Assembly (NCBI GenBank): GCA_011525695.1
Contig: WYBX01000125.1
Coordinates: 1 to 33,680 of the forward strand
DNA length: 33,680 nucleotides
Reading direction: 5' to 3'
DNA from: Verrucomicrobiia bacterium
GTDB taxonomy: Bacteria > Verrucomicrobiota > Verrucomicrobiia > Opitutales > Opitutaceae
This document shows, in pieces, positions 14,758 through 23,727 of this stretch (position 1 is its first letter; the number at the start of each line of letters is the position of its first letter). The notes under the pieces were generated by a model. That model ran no database searches. It had not been told where the DNA came from and saw only the letters and a list, made by a program, of their open reading frames with translations. Position numbers and translations under genes: made by a program.

Positions 14758-17700
14758 ATGAGCGCGTCCCCAGCCGCCAAGCGTTACCTTCCCAGCGGCC
14801 GGCTCCTGCTCCTGCTGTCCGTGTTGATGGCCGTGCTCGGCGCAAAATTACAGCTCATCGACCGCTACGGCAGCGATCTGCCCTACTGGGACCAGTGGGA
14901 TGCCGAGGGCGACTTCCTGCTCCGGCCCCATCTCGAGGGCAAATTGACCGCTGCCGAGCTGTACCGTCCTCACAACGAGCACCGCCCTGCAATTTCGCGA
15001 TTACTATCGCTGGCCCTCTTCGAGGCGGGCGGCCGGCAATGGGATGCGCGCGTCCAGATGCTCGTCAACAGCCTCCTGCACGCCTCAATCGCATGCTTCC
15101 TCCTCGCCCTTGCATGGCGGGCACTACCGCCACTTGCCACTGCCGGCTTTGCGGCCCTTACAGCTTTGTTTCTTTCCACCCCCGTCTCCTGGGAAAACAC
15201 GCTTTCGGGATTTCAATCGCAGTTCTATTTCGTGCTGCTGTTCGCCGCGCTGCACCTTGGTGGAACCCTGCTTGCGCCGCCGCGTTCGTGGCGCTGGTGC
15301 CTCGCACCGCTGGCCGGAACCGCGGCTTTGTTCTCGATGGCCTCGGGCTTGCTTTCCGCCCTCGCCATCGTGGGAGCGGTCGCCGCGCGCGCACTGCGCG
15401 ATCGCAAAATTACCCGTGACGATCTTCTTGTCCTCGGCATCAACGCGGTGCTGGTCGTCTCCGGGCTCTGGCTCAAGACGGCGGTTCCGGGACACGAAGA
15501 GCTGAAGGCGTCGGGACCGGGAGTCTGGATCGAGGCGTTTCTGCACCAGTTCTCATGGCCTGTGATCTCGCTCTGGGCCGCACCGCTGGGACTCCTGCCT
15601 CCCGTGGCGCTGGCGCTGGCTTATTTCCGGCGTCGGATCGACGGTCCCGTCGCGCTGACTCTGCTCGGCGCGTCCACCTGGTTCTGCCTCCAAGCTGCCG
15701 CCATCGCCTACGCCCGCGGGTCGGAGGCCCATGGCTATGCCTCACGGTACTGCGATATCCTCAGCGTGGGCGTGCTCATCAACGTCCTATCGCTCGCCTA
15801 TCTCGCCGCGACGGCACTCTCGCGCCGCGGACGCATCGGGGGGATCGGGCTCGCCGCCGTCTTCACCGGAATCGCGCTGGGCGGACTTTCCCGGGAAGCG
15901 GACAAGACGTTTCAGGAGACGCTGCGGATTCTTCCAGACATCAACGATGCACGCATTTCCAAAGTGCGGGGCTACGTCGAATCGCACGATCCATCGTTTT
16001 TCAACGCTGCCCCGTGGACCGAGCTTCCCTATCCCTCCGCCACCCGTCTCGCCAGCCTGCTTGACAACCCGGCGCTGCGAGCCGCGCTGCCTGCGTCGGT
16101 TCGGCCGCCGCTGTCGCTCGCTGCGGATCCCGGCGGCACCCAACACTTCGCGGTGGATTCAATTGTCGGTGATGCGCCCGGACCCGCTCCCAGCGAACTT
16201 CCCACATGGTTGGGTTCACCCGACACCAACGCCCGATTCCTGAGCCTCCCCTTCGAGCTCCGCCATTCGCGTCTAACGCTTTTTGTCTCCTGCGACGGCT
16301 CCTCCAACAACCAGCTCCACCTCGTGGATGATCAGCGTCGCAGCCATGCGCCCCTCGGGCCGCTGGCCGACGGACCGCGTTGGAAACGCGTGAACTTTTC
16401 CGTGGCGCCCGGGGTGTATCAACTGGAGGCCTCTCACGATGGGCCTGGCTGGCTGGCTTTCACAGCACCGACAACCACAACTCCATTGTCGAACCTCGCG
16501 CTGAAGGCCATGCGACTCGGCCCCTGGCTGCTCGGCGCCTCCACCCTCCTCGGGTTCGCAGCCCTCGTCCGTTTCGGGATCCCGGCCGGGCCGGCGGCCC
16601 CTTCACGCCGCGATGCATGGAGCGCGCTTGTCCCGCTCTTCCTCGGTCTCGCCGTTATTGCCGTGCTCCTTGGCCGGCTCGGGTTGGTTTCCGGCTCAAG
16701 CCCCCCCGACGAGCCAGTCCCCTCACCGGGCCAGCGTGTGACGGACTTTGCCCTGGTCGATCCCGCCGCCCCCGCCGTACCTGGGGCGAAGTTCACCGGC
16801 GCTGCATTCCTCGTGCCCGGCAACACCGCCGAATGGTTTGGAACCTACGTCGGCGGCGATGCATTCACCGGCAGCGTGGTCAGCACGGATTTCCTGCTGG
16901 AGGGTGTCTCGCTGGGCATCCCGATTCTCGGCTATCCGAACTCTCCGGGCAACGAACTTGCGCTCGAAGTGATCGAGGCCGGAGGCCATCCCGTCGCCAC
17001 GCTGAGCTACGACCGGTCGAACCCGCGGGAGGCGCCAGGCATGTGGAACCCAAGAATCGCTGGATGGCGCGGTCACACGGCGCGACTCCGTTTGGTTGAT
17101 GGCCAGACCGGGCCCGGGGGTTGGCTCGCCGTTGGCACACCGCGTTTCGGGGACTTCGTGGGACCCTCCTTTCTCGATGCTGTGCCGCGCAACCATGGTT
17201 GGTTTGGGCTCAGCGCTGTCGCCTGTGCGGCGTTGTTGTTTCTGCCCGGTCTCGCGCTTCGCACGTGGTGGCCAAAGACTCTGCCACCCGGTGCGATATT
17301 CCTCCCGCTTCCCGGGTTGTTCCTGCTCGCCGCTGGCGGGCTTCTCATCTGGGTGGCCGGACCGGCCGCACTGGATATTCCGGCAGGTCTCTGGCTGGCC
17401 GTACACGCGCTTCTCGCAGGTGCCTTGATGGTTCGTTGGTGGACCCAAGGCGGACCGCTCGAGACTTCCGAGACCGCGTCGCTGGGCGTGTATGGCTGCG
17501 TGGTTATTGGCGCGCTGGCATTCGGGATCCTGCCACTGGACGTGGCCCAGGAGTGGGACGGGCGGTCCACCGGTCAGAGCCGTATGATCGCATCGCCTCC
17601 GGATCACATGATTCCCTACCGCAGCGCAGCCTATATCCTCCACCAGAAGGACGGGCGCGAAGACCGGAACGTTTATTTCGGCGACGATTGGTCGGTTGCT

Positions 17701-18879
17701 TCCAGGGGTCCGATAGCACCGCTGGCAATCGCAGCCAGCTTCGCCATCTGGGACGAACATCCATCCGACCCTCCCGATTACCTGCTCGAAAGTTGGCCCG
17801 CTACTCGAGACTCCTTCTACCTCGCCCGGATTGGAGGCGTTCTCATGAACGCGCTCGTCGTCCTTGCCGGGGCGGCCCTGGCCTCGCGTCTCAATCCAGG
17901 GGCCGGTCGCATCGCACTTGTCTGGCTGTCCGTCTCGCCCGTCGTCGCGATCAACACCGATTTTCTTTGGCCAAAGTTGCTGGCTACTTTCTTCGTGGCG
18001 CTGGCCGTGCTCGCGGCCTTGGAGCGTCGTTCGCCCGGCCGCATCGCCCTCTGGTCAGCGCTCGCGTACTTCAGTCATCCCGTCGGCGGCCTGTTCATGC
18101 CGCCCTTGCTGCTCTTCCTGGCGCAACGGACTTGGACGGCCGACCTGGGATCGACCGGAGCACGCACTCGGCACGTCCTGAGCGATGCCGCTGCCTTCTG
18201 CGGTGTCATCCTCGCCTGTCTCGCCCCATGGTTCATCTTCAAGGCATGGGTGGGCCATCCCGATGTGTTTCTGCATTATCCCCTCGGGGACGGCCGCGGC
18301 TTCGACCACGCCAAAAGCCTGCTAACGTGGCTGCAGTGCCGTTTCGACAATTTCTGGCTCACGCTCGTGCCTGGCGGTTTCTTCGCCTCGGGACACATGC
18401 GGATGTGGATCGAGGGTTCCATCAACGAGCCGCTGCGCTGGGCAATTGGCTACGCCAAGACACTGCCCGGCGCGCTCGGGTTTGCCGCGTTTGCAGTCGC
18501 GGCGTTTGCCCTGCTGCGCCGCCCGTCTTCAGCGGCAACCGGCTTCCGGCGGCACCTCCTTTTTGGAGGCTTCGCCCTGATGCTGGCGTTCTGGGGCTTC
18601 AGCAGCGACGGCCTTGGCCGCAACTGTCTCGAACCGCTGGCAGTGCTGCTCATTGTCTACACAGCCGCCGCTATTCGCCCCGGCTGGCCTGGCTGGCGCT
18701 GGTTGCTGCTGCTGACCGTGATGGAGGCGCTGAGCGTGCGTTTCATCGGCGTGGTGTTTGCACCGTCGTTTTCTCGAAGTTCGGTTGACGCGGCGGCGAT
18801 CGGCCTCTCCGCCCTTACGGTTCTTGCCAGCCTTGCCCCGGCGGTGTGGTTCGTTCTTCGTCCCACAGCCCGTCCATGA
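14758..18879 (+). CDS. Giant multi-pass membrane protein, GT-C-like, two modules, 1373 aa
   Basis: A polytopic protein with two membrane modules and two predicted extracytoplasmic soluble domains. Residues 1-385: N-terminal membrane module with the loop DLPYWDQWDAEG near 42 and PHNEHRP, the acidic first-loop pattern of GT-C glycosyltransferases. Residues about 390-580: a soluble region. Two membrane helices lie near 583-645. Residues about 655-810: a beta-rich domain (GTYVGGDAFTGSVV, then LGYPNSPGNELALEV). Residues about 815-1370: a second membrane module including FLWPKLLATFF near 1070. From about 655 onward it resembles the whole of the next gene product, so it looks like a fusion of a GT-C-like protein with a paralogue of its neighbour. 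A role in transferring lipid-linked sugars is likely but unproven; no named family was recognised. The ATG at 14758 is the first good start. Confidence 0.75.
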   Translation: MSASPAAKRYLPSGRLLLLLSVLMAVLGAKLQLIDRYGSDLPYWDQWDAEGDFLLRPHLEGKLTAAELYRPHNEHRPAISRLLSLALFEAGGRQWDARVQMLVNSLLHASIACFLLALAWRALPPLATAGFAALTALFLSTPVSWENTLSGFQSQFYFVLLFAALHLGGTLLAPPRSWRWCLAPLAGTAALFSMASGLLSALAIVGAVAARALRDRKITRDDLLVLGINAVLVVSGLWLKTAVPGHEELKASGPGVWIEAFLHQFSWPVISLWAAPLGLLPPVALALAYFRRRIDGPVALTLLGASTWFCLQAAAIAYARGSEAHGYASRYCDILSVGVLINVLSLAYLAATALSRRGRIGGIGLAAVFTGIALGGLSREADKTFQETLRILPDINDARISKVRGYVESHDPSFFNAAPWTELPYPSATRLASLLDNPALRAALPASVRPPLSLAADPGGTQHFAVDSIVGDAPGPAPSELPTWLGSPDTNARFLSLPFELRHSRLTLFVSCDGSSNNQLHLVDDQRRSHAPLGPLADGPRWKRVNFSVAPGVYQLEASHDGPGWLAFTAPTTTTPLSNLALKAMRLGPWLLGASTLLGFAALVRFGIPAGPAAPSRRDAWSALVPLFLGLAVIAVLLGRLGLVSGSSPPDEPVPSPGQRVTDFALVDPAAPAVPGAKFTGAAFLVPGNTAEWFGTYVGGDAFTGSVVSTDFLLEGVSLGIPILGYPNSPGNELALEVIEAGGHPVATLSYDRSNPREAPGMWNPRIAGWRGHTARLRLVDGQTGPGGWLAVGTPRFGDFVGPSFLDAVPRNHGWFGLSAVACAALLFLPGLALRTWWPKTLPPGAIFLPLPGLFLLAAGGLLIWVAGPAALDIPAGLWLAVHALLAGALMVRWWTQGGPLETSETASLGVYGCVVIGALAFGILPLDVAQEWDGRSTGQSRMIASPPDHMIPYRSAAYILHQKDGREDRNVYFGDDWSVASRGPIAPLAIAASFAIWDEHPSDPPDYLLESWPATRDSFYLARIGGVLMNALVVLAGAALASRLNPGAGRIALVWLSVSPVVAINTDFLWPKLLATFFVALAVLAALERRSPGRIALWSALAYFSHPVGGLFMPPLLLFLAQRTWTADLGSTGARTRHVLSDAAAFCGVILACLAPWFIFKAWVGHPDVFLHYPLGDGRGFDHAKSLLTWLQCRFDNFWLTLVPGGFFASGHMRMWIEGSINEPLRWAIGYAKTLPGALGFAAFAVAAFALLRRPSSAATGFRRHLLFGGFALMLAFWGFSSDGLGRNCLEPLAVLLIVYTAAAIRPGWPGWRWLLLLTVMEALSVRFIGVVFAPSFSRSSVDAAAIGLSALTVLASLAPAVWFVLRPTARP

Positions 18880-21119
18880 GCGCAAATCTCCTCATGCGGA
18901 TCATCTGGCTGCTCTCCGGCATCGGGCTTGTTCTGTCGGTATTGCGTGAGCCCCTCTTCCAAGTGGTGCGACTCATGCCGCAACCCGCATGGTGCGGCGG
19001 TGGATTTCGCGCCGACGGCGTTTATCCAGGTACCGCTGCATCGACACTCCTCGCGAGGGCGCGCCATGTCGGTTCGTGGCTGGATGGCGACGAATGGCAG
19101 GGGGACGCAGAAACCGTCTGGCTCCCAGCCCCATCTGGCCTGATTCGCGTCTTCGTTGCCGGTTATCCGCAACATCCCGATTGCTCGCTCGCAGTCGAAG
19201 TTCGCGGCTCTGACGGCCGCGTTATGCGGCTCAACTGCGACCTCCCCAATCCCGGCGACGCATGGAAGCCATGGGATTTCCAGGTGCCGGGGGGAGCCGA
19301 CGCGTGGCGCTTGGTGGCGCGAGATCGCGCGTCCGACGCCTGCGGATGGCTGGCGTTCTCCGAACCAATCGCGATTCCTTCCGCGACACTTTCCCGCTGG
19401 TTCGTGCTCGCTCAAGTGCTCACGACCGTCGCTCTCACGCTCACCTTGGTCTGGGGCCCGGGGTTGTTGTGGACGCCAGCAGGGTCCAATCCGGGATCTC
19501 GTGCCGCCATGTTTCTGGGCGCAGGTCCCCTGTGCCTTCTTCTCACGGCAGTGTTTATCTGGCTGTTTGCCGGCGTGGTTCGTCCCCACTACCTCGGTTT
19601 CGCAATTGTAACCCTGCTCTGGCTCGCAATCGGCGCACGCCTGTTGCGCAATCCTCCCGCGCTTCGAAAAGGCGAATGCCGGGTGCTCGCAATCTCGGGG
19701 CTTGTCGTGATTGCCGCCACAATGAAGGCAACATATGCCGGTGGACCCGAGGGCGAGCTTTATGCGGGGACCATCTCCCGCACGCTTGCGGTGGGTGACC
19801 GTTCCGACGCCCGAATTTCATTTCACGTTTTTCAAGTGCTCGCGCAACACGCCGCTCCGTCCAGTGTGACCGCGGAACGCTATTTTTCGCCGTGGACGTT
19901 CTTCAGCCGCGGCCCGCTTGCGGGGTTAATCGCTTCACCGATCGCGCTGGCGACGAGCGGCCCACCTCCTCTTGCAATGCCCGACGACCCTTGGGAGCCT
20001 TTCGACACCACCGGGTTCGCGGCCCATCGCATCGTGCTGATGACCCTCGCGAGCATAGTTGTCTTTGCGCTGTTCGCGGTTCTAGCCTCTGTGGTTGGCG
20101 AAGCATGGGCGGTGGCCGGTGCAGGCCTGCTGGCCCTCTCTCCATTTGGCGTCCACGAAGTTCTGTTCACATGGCCGAAATGGGAGGCCACGGCGTGGAC
20201 CCTCCTGAGCTTCCTCTTTGCACATCAGCGCCGTCCGGTTGCCGCCGGTTTGTCGCTTGGCGTCGGGTACCTTTTCCACCCCCTTGCAGCCCTGTGGGCG
20301 CCATGGCTCGCACTCTGGGCCGCAGGCCGGAATGGAATGCGCATCGTTCCTTTTATCTCTGGCGGGGTCCGCTTTGCCGCAGGCCTTTGTGCCGTGGCGC
20401 TGCCATGGATGACGGCTGGCGTGCTGGCGTCCCATACATCAGACGCGCCTTTTGCGGGGCAGGCCGGCTTCATCGATTACTTCACGATGGCCGACGGCGG
20501 TCCCGCCGATTGGTCCTCGTGGTCGCGTTCCCGTTGGATGAATTTTTCCAACACGTTTTTGCCCTTCTGGCTGCATTATTTCAACGGGAACCATCCCAGC
20601 ATTTCGTCAATTCACGCACCTTCCGGTCCGCTGGTAAGATTCGCATTCGGATGGTGGAACACCCTGCCGCTGGGAATGGGCCTCGGAGTCTGGGCCTTGT
20701 CGATGTGGGCTCTCACGCGGGCCGCCAGATTGTTTCCCGCCGCGTTTTGGATGCTGATTGCCGGGCCCGCACTGCTGCTGGTTGCCTATTGGGGAGCTCA
20801 CAGCACTGGCCTCATGCGCGAGTGCGGGCACCCGCTGTTTGCAGCGACGATCGCGGTCGCCTGCACCACGGCGTCGCGGACCCATGGGCCGCTCGGCCGC
20901 ATCATGGGTCACCCACTTTTCCCGTGGCTCCAGTTGCCGGAGACTCTCTTGATGCTCTGGCTGACCACCCTTCTGAACCCGCAACCGTGGACTGGCGCGG
21001 ATCCCGTTCTGAACGCTATTTGTCTGGGAATCAGTGTGCTCACTCTAGGTGTCGCGGCATGGATAGTCTATCGCTCCAGAGGGATGATATCTCCGCCTCT
21101 CGATTCGCGATCAGATTGA
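18876..21119 (+). CDS. Multi-pass membrane protein paralogous to the C-terminal half of its upstream neighbour, 747 aa
   Basis: An inner-membrane protein with a short N-terminal anchor (LMRIIWLLSGIGLVLSVL). A beta-rich soluble domain follows at about 30-170 (GSWLDGDEWQGDAETVW near 65, then VAGYPQHPDCSLAVEV), and then about 12 membrane helices. The order and motifs (D-G-D-x-x-x-G, a GYP loop, WPKWEATAW near 431, YLFHPLAALW) parallel residues about 655-1370 of the preceding 1373-residue protein. The frame is open upstream to a GTG at 18846, but the ATG at 18876 overlaps the previous TGA as ATGA and gives a sensible N-terminus. It is probably part of the same glycan pathway, perhaps a flippase, polymerase or GT-C transferase. 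I do not recognise the family by name. Confidence 0.72.
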   Translation: MSANLLMRIIWLLSGIGLVLSVLREPLFQVVRLMPQPAWCGGGFRADGVYPGTAASTLLARARHVGSWLDGDEWQGDAETVWLPAPSGLIRVFVAGYPQHPDCSLAVEVRGSDGRVMRLNCDLPNPGDAWKPWDFQVPGGADAWRLVARDRASDACGWLAFSEPIAIPSATLSRWFVLAQVLTTVALTLTLVWGPGLLWTPAGSNPGSRAAMFLGAGPLCLLLTAVFIWLFAGVVRPHYLGFAIVTLLWLAIGARLLRNPPALRKGECRVLAISGLVVIAATMKATYAGGPEGELYAGTISRTLAVGDRSDARISFHVFQVLAQHAAPSSVTAERYFSPWTFFSRGPLAGLIASPIALATSGPPPLAMPDDPWEPFDTTGFAAHRIVLMTLASIVVFALFAVLASVVGEAWAVAGAGLLALSPFGVHEVLFTWPKWEATAWTLLSFLFAHQRRPVAAGLSLGVGYLFHPLAALWAPWLALWAAGRNGMRIVPFISGGVRFAAGLCAVALPWMTAGVLASHTSDAPFAGQAGFIDYFTMADGGPADWSSWSRSRWMNFSNTFLPFWLHYFNGNHPSISSIHAPSGPLVRFAFGWWNTLPLGMGLGVWALSMWALTRAARLFPAAFWMLIAGPALLLVAYWGAHSTGLMRECGHPLFAATIAVACTTASRTHGPLGRIMGHPLFPWLQLPETLLMLWLTTLLNPQPWTGADPVLNAICLGISVLTLGVAAWIVYRSRGMISPPLDSRSD

Positions 21120-21248
21120 AGAAACAGTGGGCAGCGCTCGATGCGAAGCGAGACCGGCGCGCCCGCCCGAGTAACACGCATCTGCCGCCAGAGTCGCCGC
21201 ACAAGGTTTGAAATCCCAACTTCGTCCGGTTTTGCTCGGCTCCTCACG

Positions 21249-22325
21249 ATGCCAAAAATCCTCCTCGTCACCGGTTCCTCCGGGCTCATTGGTTCGGAAG
21301 TCTGCTCCTACTTCGCCCGCGAGCTCGGCTACCAGGTCCATGGCATCGACAACAACCAGCGGGCGGTCTTCTTCGGACCGCAGGGCGACACCCGCTGGAA
21401 CCAGCAGCGGCTGGCGCGCGACCTGCCGGGGTTCACGCATCACGAACTCGACATCCGCGACCGCGCCGGCGTGCTCGCGCTCGTCCGGCAGCTGAAGCCG
21501 GCCGCGATTGTCCATGCCGCGGCGCAGCCGAGCCATGATCGCGCGGCCGCGATCCCGTTCGACGACTTCGACACCAATGCCACCGGCACGCTCAACCTGC
21601 TCGAGGCGGCCCGGCAGGCCTGCCCGGAGTCGCCATTCGTGCATATGAGCACGAACAAGGTCTACGGCGACGCCCCCAACCGGATCGGGCTCCGTGAACT
21701 CGGGACCCGCTGGGACTATTCCGACCCGCTGTACGAGCACGGCATCCCGGAGACCTTCAGCATCGACCAGTCGAAGCACTCGCTCTTCGGCGCCTCGAAG
21801 GTCGCGGGCGATGTGATGGTGCAGGAGTACGGTCGCTATTTCAACCTGCCCACGTGCGCGCTGCGCGGCGGCTGCCTGACCGGCCCGAACCACTCCGGGG
21901 TTGAGCTGCACGGGTTCCTCAGCTACCTGGTGAAGTGCAACCTCGAGGGACGGGAGTACAAGATCTTTGGTTACAAGGGCAAGCAGGTCCGCGACAACAT
22001 CCACTCGCTGGACGTGGCGCGGTTCATGGCCGCCTTCGTGGCCGCGCCGCGGGCGGGCGAGGTCTACAACATCGGCGGCGGCAAGGCCAATTCGTGCTCG
22101 ATCCTCGAGGCCTTCGCGCTGGCCGAGAAGTTCTCCGGGAAGCCGCAGCGGTACGCCTACCTCGAGCAGCCGCGGTCCGGCGACCACATCTGCTATTACA
22201 GCGATCTGCGGAAGATGCGCGCCCATTATCCCGGCTGGGAGATCACCCAGTCGCTCGAAGAGACGATCCGGCAAATCGTCGACGCCTTTCCGCTCCGGGG
22301 AATCGAGAATTTGAACAGAAGGTAA
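21249..22325 (+). CDS. SDR-type NAD-dependent sugar epimerase/dehydratase, 358 aa
   Basis: An extended short-chain dehydrogenase acting on nucleotide sugars, most like CDP-paratose/tyvelose 2-epimerases. The Rossmann motif GSSGLIG is at residues 9-15, the acidic ribose-binding residue in HGIDNN near 33, and HMSTNKVYG corresponds to the catalytic Ser/Thr strand. The usual YxxxK appears as FGASK, with Phe at 180 and Lys at 184, so the catalytic tyrosine is missing at its normal place. The C-terminal part (YNIGGGKANSCSILEA, RSGDHICYYSD) matches the family. The frame is open upstream to 21141, but only the ATG at 21249 gives the standard N-terminus (PKILLVTG). The last codons lie in a 25-bp inverted repeat. 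It likely supplies an unusual deoxysugar for the glycan made by the cluster. Confidence 0.85.
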   Translation: MPKILLVTGSSGLIGSEVCSYFARELGYQVHGIDNNQRAVFFGPQGDTRWNQQRLARDLPGFTHHELDIRDRAGVLALVRQLKPAAIVHAAAQPSHDRAAAIPFDDFDTNATGTLNLLEAARQACPESPFVHMSTNKVYGDAPNRIGLRELGTRWDYSDPLYEHGIPETFSIDQSKHSLFGASKVAGDVMVQEYGRYFNLPTCALRGGCLTGPNHSGVELHGFLSYLVKCNLEGREYKIFGYKGKQVRDNIHSLDVARFMAAFVAAPRAGEVYNIGGGKANSCSILEAFALAEKFSGKPQRYAYLEQPRSGDHICYYSDLRKMRAHYPGWEITQSLEETIRQIVDAFPLRGIENLNRR

Positions 22326-22383
22326 CGGAGGAAACGAAGGGCTAAGAACGGGGCATTGCTCCGTTATCTCCGTTGCCTTCTGT
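22315..22383. repeat. 25-bp imperfect inverted repeat spanning the epimerase stop codon
   Basis: ACAGAAGGTAACGGAGGAAA.. at 22315-22339 pairs with 22359-22383 with four mismatches around a 19-nt loop. It contains the epimerase stop (22323-22325). It can form a strong hairpin and may end transcription. The AGAAGGTAACGGAGG-type sequence resembles dispersed repeats I recall from other genomes. Confidence 0.55.
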
Positions 22384-22524
22384 AAAATTGCTTTGTCCCC
22401 GGCTTGGCCATGGCGTCCAGATCCACTCCTTGGCCGCGAAGAGCACCTTCCTTGTCTGCGGCGATGTTCGTGCTCGCAAGTCTTGCCCGCGGCAGGGGCG
22501 GCGTTCAATTCTAGGGTTTCCCGC

Positions 22525-23313
22525 ATGACCGACTTCAAGCACTGCTTCGGCATCGCACCTTCCGATCAGAATGCGCTCGATCTCTTCGCCGGGGAATGGT
22601 CCTCCCGGCCACCGGCCAACCGGCCGGACCTGAAGGCAGGGAGCACGGCGCTCTTTGACGACGAGCGGATCGCCTGGGCCCACCGACAGCTGATCGATCT
22701 GGGAATCGCCGGCGGTTTCACCGGCCGGGATGTCCTCGAAATCGGGCCGCTCGAGGGCGGCCACTCCTATCTGCTCGACCGACTCGGCGCACGCCAGGTC
22801 ACGGCGATCGAGGCGAACGCCCGCGCCTACCTCAAATGCCTGATCGCCAAGGAAGTCCTCGGCATGCCCCGGGTCCGTTTTCAACTCGGCGATGCACTCG
22901 CCCACCTTCGCGCCCCGGGACCGCGCTACGACATCGCTGTCGCGTGCGGCATCCTCTACCACCTCGTCAATCCGGTGGAACTGTTCGAACTGCTGGCCGC
23001 ACGCTGCGACGCGCTGTTTCTCTGGACGGTTTATTATGACCCGGAATTCGTCGCGAAGAATCCGGTGCCGGGAGCGAAATTCTCGGAGACGGTCGCGATG
23101 GAGCATGCGGGGCTCCCCCACACCGTGCATCGCTTCAATTATGGGCCGTCGCTCGACTGGAAGGGATTTTGCGGCGGGGGCGACGTCTTCAGCTACTGGA
23201 TGGAGCAGCCCGACATCCTCGCCGCGCTGACCCGGTTCGGGTTCAAGGAGTTCCGCACCCAGCAGGAGCCGAATGTGCACGGCAGCGCGCTGATGTTGGT
23301 GACGCGGCGCTGA
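22525..23313 (+). CDS. SAM-dependent methyltransferase, 262 aa
   Basis: A class I methyltransferase. Motif I is VLEIGPLEGGHS near residue 70, followed by VTAIEANARAYLKC as the SAM-ribose acidic strand, FQLGDAL, and YDIAVACGILYHLVNP as motif IV/post-IV with the helix typical of CmoB/DUF1698-like or Methyltransf_23 enzymes. The C-terminal 80 residues (SLDWKGFCGGGDVFSYWMEQPD) resemble methyltransferases found in glycan loci. The reading frame is open upstream to 22393, but that extension would cross the hairpin-rich spacer and has no domain; the ATG at 22525 is chosen. The gene closes the rightward glycan cluster, 199 bp after the epimerase. The substrate is unknown, probably a sugar or a lipid-linked intermediate. 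Confidence 0.8.
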   Translation: MTDFKHCFGIAPSDQNALDLFAGEWSSRPPANRPDLKAGSTALFDDERIAWAHRQLIDLGIAGGFTGRDVLEIGPLEGGHSYLLDRLGARQVTAIEANARAYLKCLIAKEVLGMPRVRFQLGDALAHLRAPGPRYDIAVACGILYHLVNPVELFELLAARCDALFLWTVYYDPEFVAKNPVPGAKFSETVAMEHAGLPHTVHRFNYGPSLDWKGFCGGGDVFSYWMEQPDILAALTRFGFKEFRTQQEPNVHGSALMLVTRR

Positions 23314-23359
23314 CAGGAACGCCAGGTCCGGCTTCATGAATATGAGCAACTGCCCATAA

Positions 23360-23393
23360 CCACACATATACCATGATCATGGTGTATGTGTGG
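23360..23393. repeat. 34-bp palindrome, copy 2
   Basis: Two 17-bp arms around the same core CCATGATCATGG (23371-23382) pair with a single mismatch. It shares its outer CCAC/GTGG ends and most inner positions with the copy at 4106-4139. It lies 46 bp after the methyltransferase stop, in a gene-free spacer. Confidence 0.65.
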
Positions 23394-23428
23394 CTTTGGC
23401 CAATTTTTCGTTCCCGAGCGCCAACGGC

Positions 23429-23665
23429 ATGAATCGGGCTTTCAGCCCTGAAATTCTCGCGACGAAATCCTGGGCCGTTGGCCCAGGCTGAAGTGAAACG
23501 GGCCTTTGGCCCTCCTTCACGACCGTTTTGAAATTGGCCAAACTCCAGCACCGGTTTTCGATCGAACCGCCGGTCGGAGACGCGGCGCTACGGATGACAG
23601 CGCTTCCCAGCGATTTCCGGATGCATGGGTGGCGCCGGTTTTCAACCGGCAAAATGCACGCCGCC
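23429..23665. repeat. Cluster of short hairpin repeats, cluster B
   Basis: The 414-bp gap between the methyltransferase and the small exported protein has no convincing gene. It holds the palindrome at 23360-23393 and then a chain of mini-hairpins: GGGCTTTCAGCCC, TGGGCCGTTGGCCCA, GGGCCTTTGGCCC, an inverted copy of the 23-bp unit (23568-23590) and CGCCGGTTTTCAACCGGC (23633-23650). The first 137 bp (23429-23565) are about 90% identical to 26850-26987. Together with clusters A and C this defines a modular dispersed repeat. Confidence 0.7.
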
Positions 23666-23727
23666 GCTGGCAAATCTCCGACCGGCTGGTTTGACGCCAC
23701 GTGCCTCAGGCACCATCGTTTTTTCGC

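Noticed and set aside
17121..18788. A 555-codon open frame on the plus strand
   Set aside because: It is in another frame of the large membrane-protein gene, Arg-rich, with no hydrophobic pattern or domain.
21141..21248. 36-residue N-terminal extension of the sugar epimerase
   Set aside because: Arg-rich, no homology pattern, and the ATG at 21249 gives the standard Rossmann start.
22393..22524. 44-residue N-terminal extension of the second methyltransferase
   Set aside because: It covers the spacer after the inverted repeat and has no domain character; the ATG at 22525 is a better start.
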